A DNA stretch of 15,111 nucleotides from B1 sp044370475 (GTDB lineage Bacteria > Bacteroidota > Bacteroidia > UKL13-3): the NCBI GenBank assembly GCA_044370475.1, contig JBILVK010000070.1, positions 1 to 15,111 of the forward strand, given 5' to 3'. Of the stretch, positions 7,841 through 15,111 are shown in pieces. The position numbers were made by a program, and so were the translations under genes. The notes under the pieces were generated by a model. It was not told where the DNA came from, did not search any database, and saw only the letters and a program-made list of their open reading frames with translations. The number at the start of each line of letters is the position of its first letter. Position 1 is the stretch's first letter.

Positions 7841-8731
7841 ATGAGATTAGCAGCAATTGATATTGGTTCAAATGCCGTTCGTTTACAAATAGTAAGAACG
7901 GTAGATAATGACCCTACAGAGAAGTATAAAAAGATTGAGTTTGTGCGCATTCCTGTGAGGTTGGGAGATGATGCGTTTAAGGAGAAGAAAATTAGCAAAG
8001 AGAAGCGTAGGCTTTTTATCAAAGCTATTTATGCTTTTAAACTCATGATGGATGTTTTTGAGGTAGATTATTACATGGCTTGTGCCACAAGTGCCATGCG
8101 TGAGGCAAGTAATGGTCAAAAGATTGCTAAAATGATTGAGGAGGAGATTGGACTTAAGATTCACATCATTGATGGCAAACGTGAGAGTGAATTGATATTG
8201 GGTTCAATTGAAAATTTGTTTGAACCTAATAAGAACTATTTAACCATTGATGTGGGTGGTGGATCTACCGAAATGACCATCATTTCTGATCAGAAAATAG
8301 TGAGTTCTGTCTCATTTGATATAGGTACTGTTAGGATGATGGATGGAGCCATTAAGGAAAAATCTTGGCAAACGATTGAGCATTGGGTCAAACATAAAAC
8401 CGAGGGATATGAAGGCCTAAATGCTGTTGTAACTAGCGGCACCATCAATAAAATATTTGGTCTATTAAATCCGGGTCATGATGCCAAAATATTTACCAGG
8501 ACTCAGCTTAAAGATTTTCATAGAAAGATCAGCAAGATGTCTTTGCAAGAAAGAATAGATCATTTTAAGTTGAATCCAGATAGGGCAGATATTATTGATG
8601 TTTCTGCCGATATCTATTTAAGGATATTGAATTGGGCAAATATTGAGAATATATATAGTCCAGATAATACCGGATTAAAGGATGGCATATTGAATGAGCT
8701 TTATGCTCGTTATGTGTTAAAGAATAACTAA
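7841..8731 (+). CDS. Short Ppx/GppA family phosphatase (exopolyphosphatase or pppGpp phosphohydrolase)
   Basis: A 296-residue member of the ASKHA (actin/Hsp70) superfamily. The phosphate-1 loop AIDIGSNAVRL is at residues 5-15 and the phosphate-2 loop IDVGGGSTEM at 136-145. Between them are CATSAMREA and the ESELILGSIE segment. The adenosine-type region VVTSGTINKI and the closing TGLKDGILNEL motif follow. It has only the two catalytic domains and lacks the C-terminal helical extension of the ~500-residue E. coli enzymes, as in other short bacterial homologues. The family removes terminal phosphate from polyphosphate and/or the 5' gamma-phosphate of pppGpp; which substrate is preferred cannot be read from sequence. 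It is the last gene of the plus-strand group, followed by a strong terminator. Confidence 0.93.
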   Translation: MRLAAIDIGSNAVRLQIVRTVDNDPTEKYKKIEFVRIPVRLGDDAFKEKKISKEKRRLFIKAIYAFKLMMDVFEVDYYMACATSAMREASNGQKIAKMIEEEIGLKIHIIDGKRESELILGSIENLFEPNKNYLTIDVGGGSTEMTIISDQKIVSSVSFDIGTVRMMDGAIKEKSWQTIEHWVKHKTEGYEGLNAVVTSGTINKIFGLLNPGHDAKIFTRTQLKDFHRKISKMSLQERIDHFKLNPDRADIIDVSADIYLRILNWANIENIYSPDNTGLKDGILNELYARYVLKNN

Positions 8732-8745
8732 GCCAGAAATAGCAT

Positions 8746-8787
8746 AAAAAAAGCTTCCCAAAGTTAAATCTGGGAAGCTTTTTTTTT
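8746..8787. terminator. Bidirectional intrinsic terminator
   Basis: GCTTCCCA and TGGGAAGC form a perfect stem around a 10-base loop (8761-8770), flanked by A7 on the left and T9 on the right; the A and T runs can extend the stem. It gives a GC-rich hairpin plus U-tract on both strands, ending the plus-strand Ppx/GppA transcript and the minus-strand FKBP transcript that converges on it. Confidence 0.93.
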
Positions 8788-8802
8788 ATAAAAAATTGAT
8801 TT

Positions 8803-9651
8803 CTATTTTACGTTAACCAATTCTACATCAAAAATTAGGGTAGCATTTGGCGGAATAACTCCACCTGCACCACGGTCGCCATATCCTAATTCACTAGGGA
8901 TAATAAGACGCATTTTTTCTCCAACTTTCATCAAAGCAATACCTTCTTCCCAACCTTTGATAACCATGTTTTGTCCTAAAGGAAAGCTAATTGGTTCGCC
9001 ACGTTCGATTGACGAATCGAAGGTACGGCCATCCATTAAATAGCCTGTATAATGAACATCTACTGTTTTACCATTTTCTGCTTGAGTTCCATTTCCTTTT
9101 TGTACTACAATATAACGTAGACCACTCGCAGTTGTAAGTGTATCTTTTCCTTTTACATCAAAAGGGGTAGCCTTTACTGGAGTTGCAGCATCAATCACTT
9201 CAATATCAAAAATGAGCGTGCTATTGCTAGGAATAGTACCCATATTTCTTTCTCCATAACCAATAGCAGGTGGAATAGTAAGGATGGCTTTGTCGCCCAC
9301 GTTTAACAAGGTAAGGCCTTCGTCCCAACCCTTAATAACTTGTCCTGCTCCAACTTTAAAACTGAAAGGTTGATTGCGGTCACGTGAACTATCAAATTTA
9401 GTTCCATCGGTTAAAGTGCCAGTATAATGAACACTTACTTTGTCGCCATTTTCAACTTTTTTTCCTTTTCCAAGCTCAGTTACCTTGTACTTAAGCCCAG
9501 ATGCTGTTGTGTATTCTTGATTCACTTTTATAGATCTTTTTGTGTTTGTGCTTTTAGCGGCTTTTGGTTCAGCCTTAGATTTTTCTTTTTTCTGAGCAAT
9601 AGAGGGCAAGCTTACCAGAATGGCCGCTATTAGAATAAAATGTTTTAGCAT
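8803..9651 (-). CDS. Exported peptidyl-prolyl isomerase with two FKBP domains
   Basis: Catalyses proline cis-trans isomerisation, probably on proteins folding in the periplasm. Residues 1-19 form a signal peptide ending PSIAQ, followed by a Lys/Ala-rich linker to about 40. FKBP domain 1 (about 47-155) and domain 2 (about 175-282) both keep the FKBP12 active-site pattern: VHYTG; K/T-FDSS; QVIKGWDEG or MVIKGWEEG with the central Trp; IGYGE or LGYGD; and the closing IP-x-x-x-T/A-LIFD. Both domains therefore look active. Domain 2 ends the protein (VELVNVK). The gene lies 6 bases after the lipoprotein FKBP gene and is last in the minus-strand operon, before the bidirectional terminator. The two domains resemble each other and the neighbouring gene's second domain, pointing to duplication. 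Confidence 0.95.
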   Translation of the reverse strand: MLKHFILIAAILVSLPSIAQKKEKSKAEPKAAKSTNTKRSIKVNQEYTTASGLKYKVTELGKGKKVENGDKVSVHYTGTLTDGTKFDSSRDRNQPFSFKVGAGQVIKGWDEGLTLLNVGDKAILTIPPAIGYGERNMGTIPSNSTLIFDIEVIDAATPVKATPFDVKGKDTLTTASGLRYIVVQKGNGTQAENGKTVDVHYTGYLMDGRTFDSSIERGEPISFPLGQNMVIKGWEEGIALMKVGEKMRLIIPSELGYGDRGAGGVIPPNATLIFDVELVNVK

Positions 9652-9657
9652 ATTTAA

Positions 9658-10485
9658 TTAGTTTACTTTAATTAATTCTACATCAAAAACCAAAGTTGAG
9701 TATGGAGGAATTGGTCCGCTACCACGCGCGCCATAAGCCAAATTCCAAGGAATAATAAGTTTAGTTTTGTCTCCTTCTTTCATCAACAAAAATCCTTCAT
9801 CCCAACCCGCAATTACTTGTCCAGCACCTACAGTAAAGGTAAAATCAGGAGTTCCATCTTTAGTTTCATCAAATACCATTCCATCAAGCAAAGAGCCTTT
9901 GTATTTAACGGTCACTTTATCTCCTTTTTTACAAGCTTTTCCAGTACCTTTTTGAACAACTTGGTATTTTAAGCCAGAAGGAGTGCTAAGAACATTGGTT
10001 AATCCAGCCAAATATGATTCGCGTGCAATAGAGTCCTTTACCAAGAACTCAGTGTTTTGCTCATCAATTTTCTTTTGCATTTCTTGTGGATTATAGATGT
10101 CTACAAGGTTTGCATAGAAAGTGAGGATATCTCCAGGTTGAACTCCAGCAGGTAAACCTTCACCAAAATGGCCATAAAGTGTATCAGCTATTACTTTAAA
10201 AATTGCGCTATCTCCTTTTTTCAATAAAGAAAAAACTTCACTCAAAGAAGGCTCGCCAGAAGGAATATAATAAGGCTTATTGTTTTTATATGAATCGAAC
10301 ATCACAGAGTCTGTTCTTTCAATAATACCTTTCATATGAATCTGCAAATTGTCGCCAGCGGCAACCATTCTTGCATCTTCAGTGGTTTTTACAATCTTGT
10401 ACTCAATTCCACCTGGAGTTTTTTCGAAGCGGTTACAAGCGCTTAGCATGAATAAGGCTATTACGCCAACTAACATTTTTTTCAT
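9658..10485 (-). CDS. FKBP-type peptidyl-prolyl isomerase lipoprotein (N-terminal FKBP domain degenerate)
   Basis: The N-terminus MKKMLVGVIALFMLSAC is a lipoprotein signal with lipobox LSAC and Cys17. The residues after the Cys (NRFEK) lack the acidic run of known Bacteroidota surface-export signals, so a periplasm-facing anchor is likely (inference). The C-terminal FKBP domain (about 170-275) is canonical: VKYKG, VFDET, QVIAGWDEG, LAYGARG and PIPPYSTLVFD. Residues about 24-135 keep the FKBP outline (IHMKG, MFDSY, LYGHFG) but have SEVFSLLKKGD where GWDEG should be, so the Trp and hydrophobic pocket are missing; this half may act as a chaperone or dimerisation domain. A helical linker rich in Glu/Gln/Lys separates the two. 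The start ATG is ten bases after nrnA; Met4 is an alternative start. Confidence 0.93.
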   Translation of the reverse strand: MKKMLVGVIALFMLSACNRFEKTPGGIEYKIVKTTEDARMVAAGDNLQIHMKGIIERTDSVMFDSYKNNKPYYIPSGEPSLSEVFSLLKKGDSAIFKVIADTLYGHFGEGLPAGVQPGDILTFYANLVDIYNPQEMQKKIDEQNTEFLVKDSIARESYLAGLTNVLSTPSGLKYQVVQKGTGKACKKGDKVTVKYKGSLLDGMVFDETKDGTPDFTFTVGAGQVIAGWDEGFLLMKEGDKTKLIIPWNLAYGARGSGPIPPYSTLVFDVELIKVN

Positions 10486-10495
10486 TTTTTTGTAT

Positions 10496-11518
10496 TTATA
10501 AGTTTAAGTAGTTTTTATATTCTAGTAGTGCATTTTTAAATTTGCTTTCAACCATTTCAATAGGGTCTTTGCTTTCTCCTCCGGCGGCATTAAAATGCCC
10601 ACCACCATTAAAGAATTTTCTCGCAAACTCATTTGCCGGAAACTTGTCTTTGGATCTAAAACTCATTTTTCTGGCTACGGTTCTATCTATAATAAGAACC
10701 GAGAGTTGCATGCCAGTAATAGAAAGGCCATAGTTTACCAAGCCTTCACTATCCCCAGTAATAATTCTAAAGCGTTTCAATTCTTTCTCTGTCACCACAA
10801 TAAGTGCGGTATTGTATTCCTTTAGAATCTGCAATTTTTCACTCAAGCAAAATCCGATAAAGCGCGTTCTGTTTTCTGAATAATTATCATAAATGGCCTC
10901 AAAAATTCTGTTCGATTTGGCCCCTTTTTCCAAAAGCATGGCAGCTACTCTGTGTGTTGTTGGGGTAGTAGATGGATGTTTAAAAGAGGCGGTGTCTGTC
11001 ATAATTCCAGCATACAAACAACTTGCAATTTCTTCATCTATTAAATCAACATGTCCTAATAATTCAATTAACCAAAAAATTAATTCAGAGGTTGAGCTTG
11101 CTTTGGTTGTCCAAAGTCTGTAATCTTCAAACCCTTCTGGTTCTAAATGGTGGTCTATCAGCACTTTTTCAGCAGAAGAACTTTCCACCAATTTTCCAAG
11201 CTCGTTAATCCTTTTAAGAGCGTTGAAATCTAGGCAGAAAATAAAATCGGCATTGCTTACCAGCTCTGCTGACCTTTCGCCAAATTCTTCAAAATTTATG
11301 ACCGTGTTTTCACCTGGCATCCATTTTAAAAAATCGCCATAATCTGTTGGGGTAATTACATGCCCTGTAATTCCTAGTTTCTTCAGAAACAGGTATAAAC
11401 CAAGTGAAGAGCCTAAAGCATCTGCATCAGGTTTATGGTGGGTGGTAATAATTACCTTAGGTTTTACCGTCCCCTCAAGGACAGGTTTTATCTCCGAAAT
11501 ATTATTCAATTTTTTCAA
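10496..11518 (-). CDS. nrnA: DHH/DHHA1 phosphoesterase, NrnA-like (nanoRNase / pAp phosphatase)
   Basis: A 340-residue cytoplasmic enzyme of the bifunctional oligoribonuclease/PAP phosphatase type. The metal-binding DHH domain shows HHKPDADALGSS (Asp31, Asp33), CLDFNAL, the signature DHH at 122-124 (LIDHHLEPEG) and AGIMTDTASFKHP. The C-terminal DHHA1 substrate domain carries GGGH at 305-308, followed by NAAGG. Family members degrade 2-5 nucleotide RNAs, including pGpG from cyclic di-GMP, and some dephosphorylate pAp. Whether this one acts on pAp or cyclic dinucleotides cannot be told. It is the first gene of a three-gene minus-strand operon with the two FKBPs (10- and 6-base gaps) and is divergent from ndk. 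It starts MKKLNN. Confidence 0.92.
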   Translation of the reverse strand: MKKLNNISEIKPVLEGTVKPKVIITTHHKPDADALGSSLGLYLFLKKLGITGHVITPTDYGDFLKWMPGENTVINFEEFGERSAELVSNADFIFCLDFNALKRINELGKLVESSSAEKVLIDHHLEPEGFEDYRLWTTKASSTSELIFWLIELLGHVDLIDEEIASCLYAGIMTDTASFKHPSTTPTTHRVAAMLLEKGAKSNRIFEAIYDNYSENRTRFIGFCLSEKLQILKEYNTALIVVTEKELKRFRIITGDSEGLVNYGLSITGMQLSVLIIDRTVARKMSFRSKDKFPANEFARKFFNGGGHFNAAGGESKDPIEMVESKFKNALLEYKNYLNL

Positions 11519-11525
11519 GCGGCTG

Positions 11526-11533
11526 CAAATATC
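11526..11533 (-). promoter_or_regulatory. Weak candidate -7 element for the nrnA-FKBP operon (GATATTTG)
   Basis: Read on the minus strand, GATATTTG differs from TAnnTTTG at one of the six fixed positions (G for the first T). It ends 7 bases before the ATG, which would give an almost leaderless transcript. No -33 element was recognised. Confidence 0.22.
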
Positions 11534-11626
11534 TACTAATGAATGATTTTAATACTAATTTTTTCATTTTTTTTTCTCATAATACACAAGTTTTATGCCA
11601 ATTAGCAATAAATTCATATAAGATTG

Positions 11627-11634
11627 TAATTTTG
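11627..11634 (+). promoter_or_regulatory. ndk: Candidate -7 promoter element for ndk (TAATTTTG)
   Basis: TAATTTTG matches the Bacteroidota TAnnTTTG element exactly and lies 21 bases before the ndk ATG, implying a leader of about 15 bases. The usual TTTG -33 box is not evident; only TTAG near 11602-11605 lies roughly in range. The rest of the 137-base divergent gap is AT-rich with T-runs and no hairpin. Confidence 0.5.
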
Positions 11635-11655
11635 CAACCCCATTAATACAAGAAA

Positions 11656-12072
11656 ATGAGCAATATTACATTTACAATGATTAAACCAGATGCAGTGGCA
11701 AATGGTTTCACAGGAAAGATTATCGATCAAATTTTAGAGGCAGGTTATACCATCCAAGCAATGAAGTATGTTAAGTTAACACCTGAAGTTGCTGGTTCTT
11801 TTTACGACATTCATCGTGAACGCCCGTTTTTTGGAGAGTTAGTTTCGTTTATGACAAGTGGAACAATTGTGGCAGCTGTTTTGGTAAAAGAAAACGCAGT
11901 GGCAGATTTTAGAACCCTTATTGGCGCTACTGATCCTGCAAAAGCAGAAGTTGGAACCATCCGTAACCGTTTCGCAAAATCAATCGAAGCCAATGCCGTA
12001 CATGGCAGTGATAGCAACGAGAATGCAGAACGCGAAGCTTCTTTCTTCTTCAATGCTTTCGAAAGATTCTAA
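11656..12072 (+). CDS. ndk: Nucleoside diphosphate kinase
   Basis: Transfers the gamma-phosphate of ATP to nucleoside diphosphates through a phosphohistidine. At 138 residues it has normal family length. MIKPDAVANG near the N-terminus carries the conserved Lys. The Kpn-loop region (VKLTPEVAGSFYDIHRERPF) is followed by SFMTSGTIVAAVL, GATDPAKAEVGTIRNRFA and the active-site segment NAVHGSDS with catalytic His116. The closing EREASFFF segment is also typical. It is monocistronic: its own -7 element lies upstream and an intrinsic terminator downstream, and both neighbours are on the other strand. Confidence 0.98.
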   Translation: MSNITFTMIKPDAVANGFTGKIIDQILEAGYTIQAMKYVKLTPEVAGSFYDIHRERPFFGELVSFMTSGTIVAAVLVKENAVADFRTLIGATDPAKAEVGTIRNRFAKSIEANAVHGSDSNENAEREASFFFNAFERF

Positions 12073-12116
12073 ACCAACTGTTGGGAGGATGTAGTAAATT
12101 CTCTACATAAATTTAT

Positions 12117-12155
12117 AAAAAAAAGGCTGTTTCAATGAGAAACAGCCTTTTTTTT
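12117..12155. terminator. Bidirectional intrinsic terminator between ndk and the OmpA-family gene
   Basis: GGCTGTTTC (12125-12133) and GAAACAGCC (12139-12147) form a perfect 9-bp stem with a 5-base loop, flanked by A8 before and T8 after. It serves ndk on the plus strand and the converging OmpA-family gene on the minus strand. Confidence 0.93.
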
Positions 12156-12172
12156 GTGCTCTTAAAAGTGAT

Positions 12173-12193
12173 TTGCCTTAGCCACCAAGGCAA
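12173..12193 (-). terminator. Additional 3' hairpin behind the OmpA-family gene
   Basis: TTGCCTT and AAGGCAA form a perfect 7-bp stem around a 7-base loop, about 25 bases after the OmpA-family stop in its own transcript. No U-tract follows, so termination probably occurs at the next hairpin. This one could protect the mRNA 3' end. Confidence 0.4.
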
Positions 12194-12218
12194 CCATTTT
12201 TTCGGTCTGAACCAATGA

Positions 12219-14642
12219 TTACTTCACAATCTTGAATTCAACCCTGCGGTTTTTTTGGCGACCCTCAGGTGTTTTATTATCAGCAATTGGGTTTTTAGAC
12301 CCATGTCCAGTTGCTTTTAATCTACTACCTTGAACACCCTTGTCACTTAAAAATGATTTAACAGCATTGGCCCTATCTTGACTTAGTTTTTTATTTTTCG
12401 CAGCATTTCCAACATTGTCTGTATAACCATTAATTTCTAAATTATACGTTGGTTTGGCTACCAATAATTCAGAAAGCTCAGTTAAACTTGGCAATGAACT
12501 TTCAGCAATTTTTGAAGTGCCTGTTTGGAATTCGAGGCTGCTAAATGCTTCATTTAATACTTTTTTCTCCTCTTCGTTTAAAATAACTAAGCTAGAGTCT
12601 AATTTAGGACAACCATAGTTCTCTGGCGTGCCAGCTTCTGTTGGACAATTATCATACTTATCTGCAATGCCATCATTGTCGGTATCAGGACAGCCAAAGG
12701 TGCTTGCTGGACCAGCTTCTGCCACACAACTGTCTTTAGAGTTGATGATACCATCACCATCTATATCTGGACAACCTTTCAACAATACAGAGCCAGGGAT
12801 TGCTGGACACATATCTTCCGAATCTGGAACAGAATCTCTATCAGAATCTGGACAGCCTTTAGTAACAACCCAACCGGCTTGGTCTGGGCAAGCATCAGCC
12901 TTGTCTAAAATACCATCGCCATCTCTATCTGGACAACCATCTTGGCTAACTAAACCAGAGTCGTTTGGACATTTATCGTATTTATCGGCAACACCATCAT
13001 TATCTTTATCAGGGCAACCATTAAGCCTTGCACTGCCTTTTTCATTGATACAAGAATCTAATAAATCTTTAATACCATCACCATCCATATCAGGGCAGCC
13101 ATTGGCAGCAACAGATCCTTTTACATCTATACATTCATCTTTTGTATCAGGAACACTATCGTTGTCAGAATCTGGGCAGCCATCAAACTTAATTAAGCCT
13201 GGTACTTTCTTACACTTGTCTTTTTTATCAGGAACTCCATCATTATCCCTATCGTGCCTTCCACCTATATTAATATTAACACCCACCCTTGCATTGGTAT
13301 AATGAGCATCTAATTTCAAGGTGCCATCAAATGGGGCCCAGCCTAAAATATTGTCAGATACTGCATAAACCACTAAAGGTCCTAGGTGAAGTGAAAGCCC
13401 AGCACCCACATTTTGATACTGTTCACGAAATATATTGTAGTTAACCCTAACATCCATTAAGCGCCAAATTCTTTGCGTGTAAGAAACACTTGCGCCTGGG
13501 TAAAATTTGCCCTTCCACATTTCACCATACCCTACAAATCCAACACTTCCGCTATTAAAAAGGTTGTATTGCAATCCAAAATAGAACTTCGGACTAAAAG
13601 TAGTTTTGTAAGTTGTATTGCTGCTTTGTTCGGGCTTAAATAGCTCCTGCAATGAATCACCTAAGGTTTGTAAAAGTGAATCTAAATTCTCTGGATCATC
13701 GGTTATAGGGCCTTCATAAGAAAAAGTTGCTTTTTTAGAATAAGTTCTTGCTTCTTTCCAATTCATAACGCCTAAGTCTAACACACTACCAGAAATACTT
13801 AAACGGTTGGTGGCCCTGTAATTAAAGCCAATATCGGCAGAGAAACCAGAACCTACTGGATTATTAATATAATCCATTGGGGCAATTTGGCGCTTAAAAT
13901 TTGCTCCTGTGGTAGAGCCACCTGCTAATCCTGCGGTTTCTCCGTTGGCATCACCAAATATTCTATCAGCTCCCGCACCACGTATTTCATAATCTGTGCT
14001 TGCCGTTAATTTAAACGTATTATTTTCGCCACTATCGGTCTTAAAGGTGGTTACGTTTTTACGCATTTCTGCATCGTATAATCCAATATGGTATTTACCT
14101 TTAACTCCAATGGTTAGTTTTTCATTGATGTCTCTGGCAAAAGATAAGTAAGCAGTACTAATCCCACTCATGTTCAATTGAATGTCGCTAAATTGAACAT
14201 CCTTTCCAAAGATTTCATTCACATTAGCATTCCCAAAATACACCATCGAAAGCATGTCTTTTGGCAGGCCAATATTGTGATTAAAGGTGTTTTGAAATCC
14301 CATAGAAATGTAGTTTCTTTTAATCCTAAAGCCAATAAAAATGGGATTCACTTCATTGTAAAGTTGAATATCTCTAAAGTGGTAAGAATCATCTCCAAGG
14401 ATTTTGTCCAAGGTTTGATTGCCCGTTTCATCTGCCCTAAAAATATCATAGGCCGTAATACCAGGGAGGTAAACGTGGTTATAGTTATCAAGAATTCCAA
14501 ACGTAAATGCTTGCCTTGAATTAATAGCTGGATTTAAAAAGTTAGTTTGGCCAACAGATCTAAAATTGTAAAAAGTTAAACTTGTTTGCGCAAACAACGA
14601 ACCAGCCATTAAAAGTAAACTGATGAATATAAGTTTTTTCAT
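12219..14642 (-). CDS. DUF5723 - thrombospondin type 3 repeats - OmpA family outer-membrane protein
   Basis: An 807-residue protein. Residues 1-19 form a signal peptide ending GSLFAQ. Residues about 22-460 resemble the DUF5723 module, with many amphipathic beta strands (YFGLQYNLFNSGSVGFVGYG, VSYTQRIWRL, GPLVVYAVSDN) suggestive of an outer-membrane beta-barrel. Residues 464-679 are eight thrombospondin type 3 repeats of exactly 27 residues with D-x-D-x-D/S-x-x-x-D calcium-binding loops. Residues about 695-807 are an OmpA C-terminal domain: EINGYTDNVGN with Asp742, LSQDRANAVKSFL with Arg757, GHGSKNPIADN, and a final NRRVEF. Asp and Arg at these positions bind diaminopimelate in peptidoglycan. 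It probably anchors the outer membrane to the cell wall, with the repeats as a rigid spacer. The right-edge gene ends 28 bases upstream on the same strand, so the two may be cotranscribed. Confidence 0.93.
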   Translation of the reverse strand: MKKLIFISLLLMAGSLFAQTSLTFYNFRSVGQTNFLNPAINSRQAFTFGILDNYNHVYLPGITAYDIFRADETGNQTLDKILGDDSYHFRDIQLYNEVNPIFIGFRIKRNYISMGFQNTFNHNIGLPKDMLSMVYFGNANVNEIFGKDVQFSDIQLNMSGISTAYLSFARDINEKLTIGVKGKYHIGLYDAEMRKNVTTFKTDSGENNTFKLTASTDYEIRGAGADRIFGDANGETAGLAGGSTTGANFKRQIAPMDYINNPVGSGFSADIGFNYRATNRLSISGSVLDLGVMNWKEARTYSKKATFSYEGPITDDPENLDSLLQTLGDSLQELFKPEQSSNTTYKTTFSPKFYFGLQYNLFNSGSVGFVGYGEMWKGKFYPGASVSYTQRIWRLMDVRVNYNIFREQYQNVGAGLSLHLGPLVVYAVSDNILGWAPFDGTLKLDAHYTNARVGVNINIGGRHDRDNDGVPDKKDKCKKVPGLIKFDGCPDSDNDSVPDTKDECIDVKGSVAANGCPDMDGDGIKDLLDSCINEKGSARLNGCPDKDNDGVADKYDKCPNDSGLVSQDGCPDRDGDGILDKADACPDQAGWVVTKGCPDSDRDSVPDSEDMCPAIPGSVLLKGCPDIDGDGIINSKDSCVAEAGPASTFGCPDTDNDGIADKYDNCPTEAGTPENYGCPKLDSSLVILNEEEKKVLNEAFSSLEFQTGTSKIAESSLPSLTELSELLVAKPTYNLEINGYTDNVGNAAKNKKLSQDRANAVKSFLSDKGVQGSRLKATGHGSKNPIADNKTPEGRQKNRRVEFKIVK
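12606..13253 (-). repeat. Eight tandem 81-bp coding units (thrombospondin type 3 repeats)
   Basis: Eight successive 27-residue units run from DRDNDGVPDKKDKC to the last GCP (residues 464-679) with no insertion or deletion. Each opens D-x-D-x-D-[GS], has a Cys at position 14 and ends GCP. The fixed length is stricter than is usual in such arrays. The units have diverged in sequence: units 2 and 6 carry Ser in place of the Gly in the calcium loop. Confidence 0.95.
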
Positions 14643-14670
14643 GTGTCTTTATATTGATATGGTGGTTCAA

Positions 14671-15111
14671 TTATTTCTTAAGAGATAGTTTCAGTTTTAC
14701 CTTAGCAGATAAACCAATTTTTGCAGTATAATCTGAATAAATTTTCACAGGTGTAGTGCCCCCATTAAAAGTAGAAATGGTGATTCTGATTTTGAGTAAG
14801 GTTAAATTCTTTGCACGTATAGCTGCGAGTTTTTCACTGGTTAGTCTGATGGGCGCAACTGAGGTAGTTGAAAAGGCGGTCCTGCCATTCGCATCAGGAA
14901 TAGCAGAGCGCATGATATTGCCAATAAGGATGGTATCTGATACCAAAGAATCGTTGTTGGCAAAATACATATCCAAGTTTGCATCTAAAGGAATGCCATT
15001 TTGGGTTTTCAAAATGAGATCCAAGTATTCCATGTCTTCAGGTTCAACCCCAAAAATAGTTTTACCTAGTGAATCGCCATTATTTAATGACTCAAAGAAG
15101 GGGTTTTTAAC
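14671..15111 (-). CDS. Unrecognised protein, C-terminal 147 codons (start beyond right edge)
   Basis: The frame is open from the stop at 14671-14673 to the window edge, which begins with codons for VKNPFFESLNNG. The ATG at 15031-15033 is therefore internal, not the start. The visible part has alternating strand-like segments (LDLILKTQNGIPLDANLDMYFANND, LLKIRITISTF, YTAKIGLSAKVKLKLSL) and ends LKLSLKK, suggesting a beta-rich secreted or outer-membrane-associated protein. No signal sequence can be judged because the N-terminus is missing. It lies 28 bases before the DUF5723-OmpA gene on the same strand, so it may be a partner of that protein. Function unknown. Confidence 0.75.
   Translation of the reverse strand, partial: VKNPFFESLNNGDSLGKTIFGVEPEDMEYLDLILKTQNGIPLDANLDMYFANNDSLVSDTILIGNIMRSAIPDANGRTAFSTTSVAPIRLTSEKLAAIRAKNLTLLKIRITISTFNGGTTPVKIYSDYTAKIGLSAKVKLKLSLKK

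Noticed and set aside
11560..11577. T-rich run as a terminator between nrnA and ndk
   Set aside because: No hairpin precedes it, and the two genes are divergent so no transcript should end there.
12606..13253. Possible CRISPR-like repeat array
   Set aside because: Units are contiguous, diverged, 81 bp long and in frame within a coding sequence, with no spacers.
12628..13302. Plus-strand open frame of 224 codons
   Set aside because: It is antisense to the 81-bp thrombospondin repeats; its periodic SGQP pattern simply mirrors the repeat units (GCP-D on the other strand) and no start signal is present.
14178..14519. Plus-strand 113-codon frame
   Set aside because: Antisense to the barrel region of the DUF5723-OmpA gene; the composition looks like a reversed coding frame.
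14671..15033. A complete 120-codon gene starting at 15033
   Set aside because: The frame stays open to the window edge with plausible protein sequence, so the ATG is internal and the gene is a C-terminal fragment.

Overview
The window comes from an AT-rich Bacteroidota (Bacteroidetes) chromosome. Four things point there: a type IX secretion (T9SS) sorting domain at the end of a giant secreted protein, a DUF3127 protein, a DUF5723-thrombospondin type 3-OmpA protein, and -7 promoter elements of the TAnnTTTG type. The exact family cannot be fixed from the sequence. No mobile element, CRISPR array, tRNA or rRNA was seen; most genes are ordinary chromosomal ones.

Layout: (i) 1-4388, minus strand: one unbroken reading frame of about 1463 codons, running just past the left edge. 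It encodes an exported surface or secreted protein with two Ycf48/BNR-like beta-propellers, a series of PKD/Ig-like modules, two FN3-like domains and a type A T9SS sorting domain. (ii) 4683-8731, plus strand: aspS, then a tight group of a DUF3127 SSB-like protein, a FemAB/GNAT-like protein and a short Ppx/GppA phosphatase, ending in a strong bidirectional terminator. (iii) 8803-11518, minus strand: a likely operon of an NrnA-like DHH phosphoesterase, an FKBP lipoprotein and an exported FKBP with two domains. (iv) 11656-12072, plus strand: ndk with a recognisable promoter, then a second bidirectional terminator. (v) 12219-15111, minus strand: the DUF5723-TSP3-OmpA outer-membrane protein, preceded by a gene cut by the right edge.

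How they fit together: aspS, ppx/gppA, nrnA and ndk serve translation, polyphosphate or (p)ppGpp metabolism, removal of very short RNAs or cyclic dinucleotide breakdown products, and NTP supply. The two FKBPs probably help fold exported proteins in the periplasm. The OmpA-like protein links the outer membrane to peptidoglycan. The T9SS protein is the main accessory element and the most unusual object here: each of its two propellers appears to be inserted inside an Ig-like module, and this nested unit occurs twice with almost identical dimensions.
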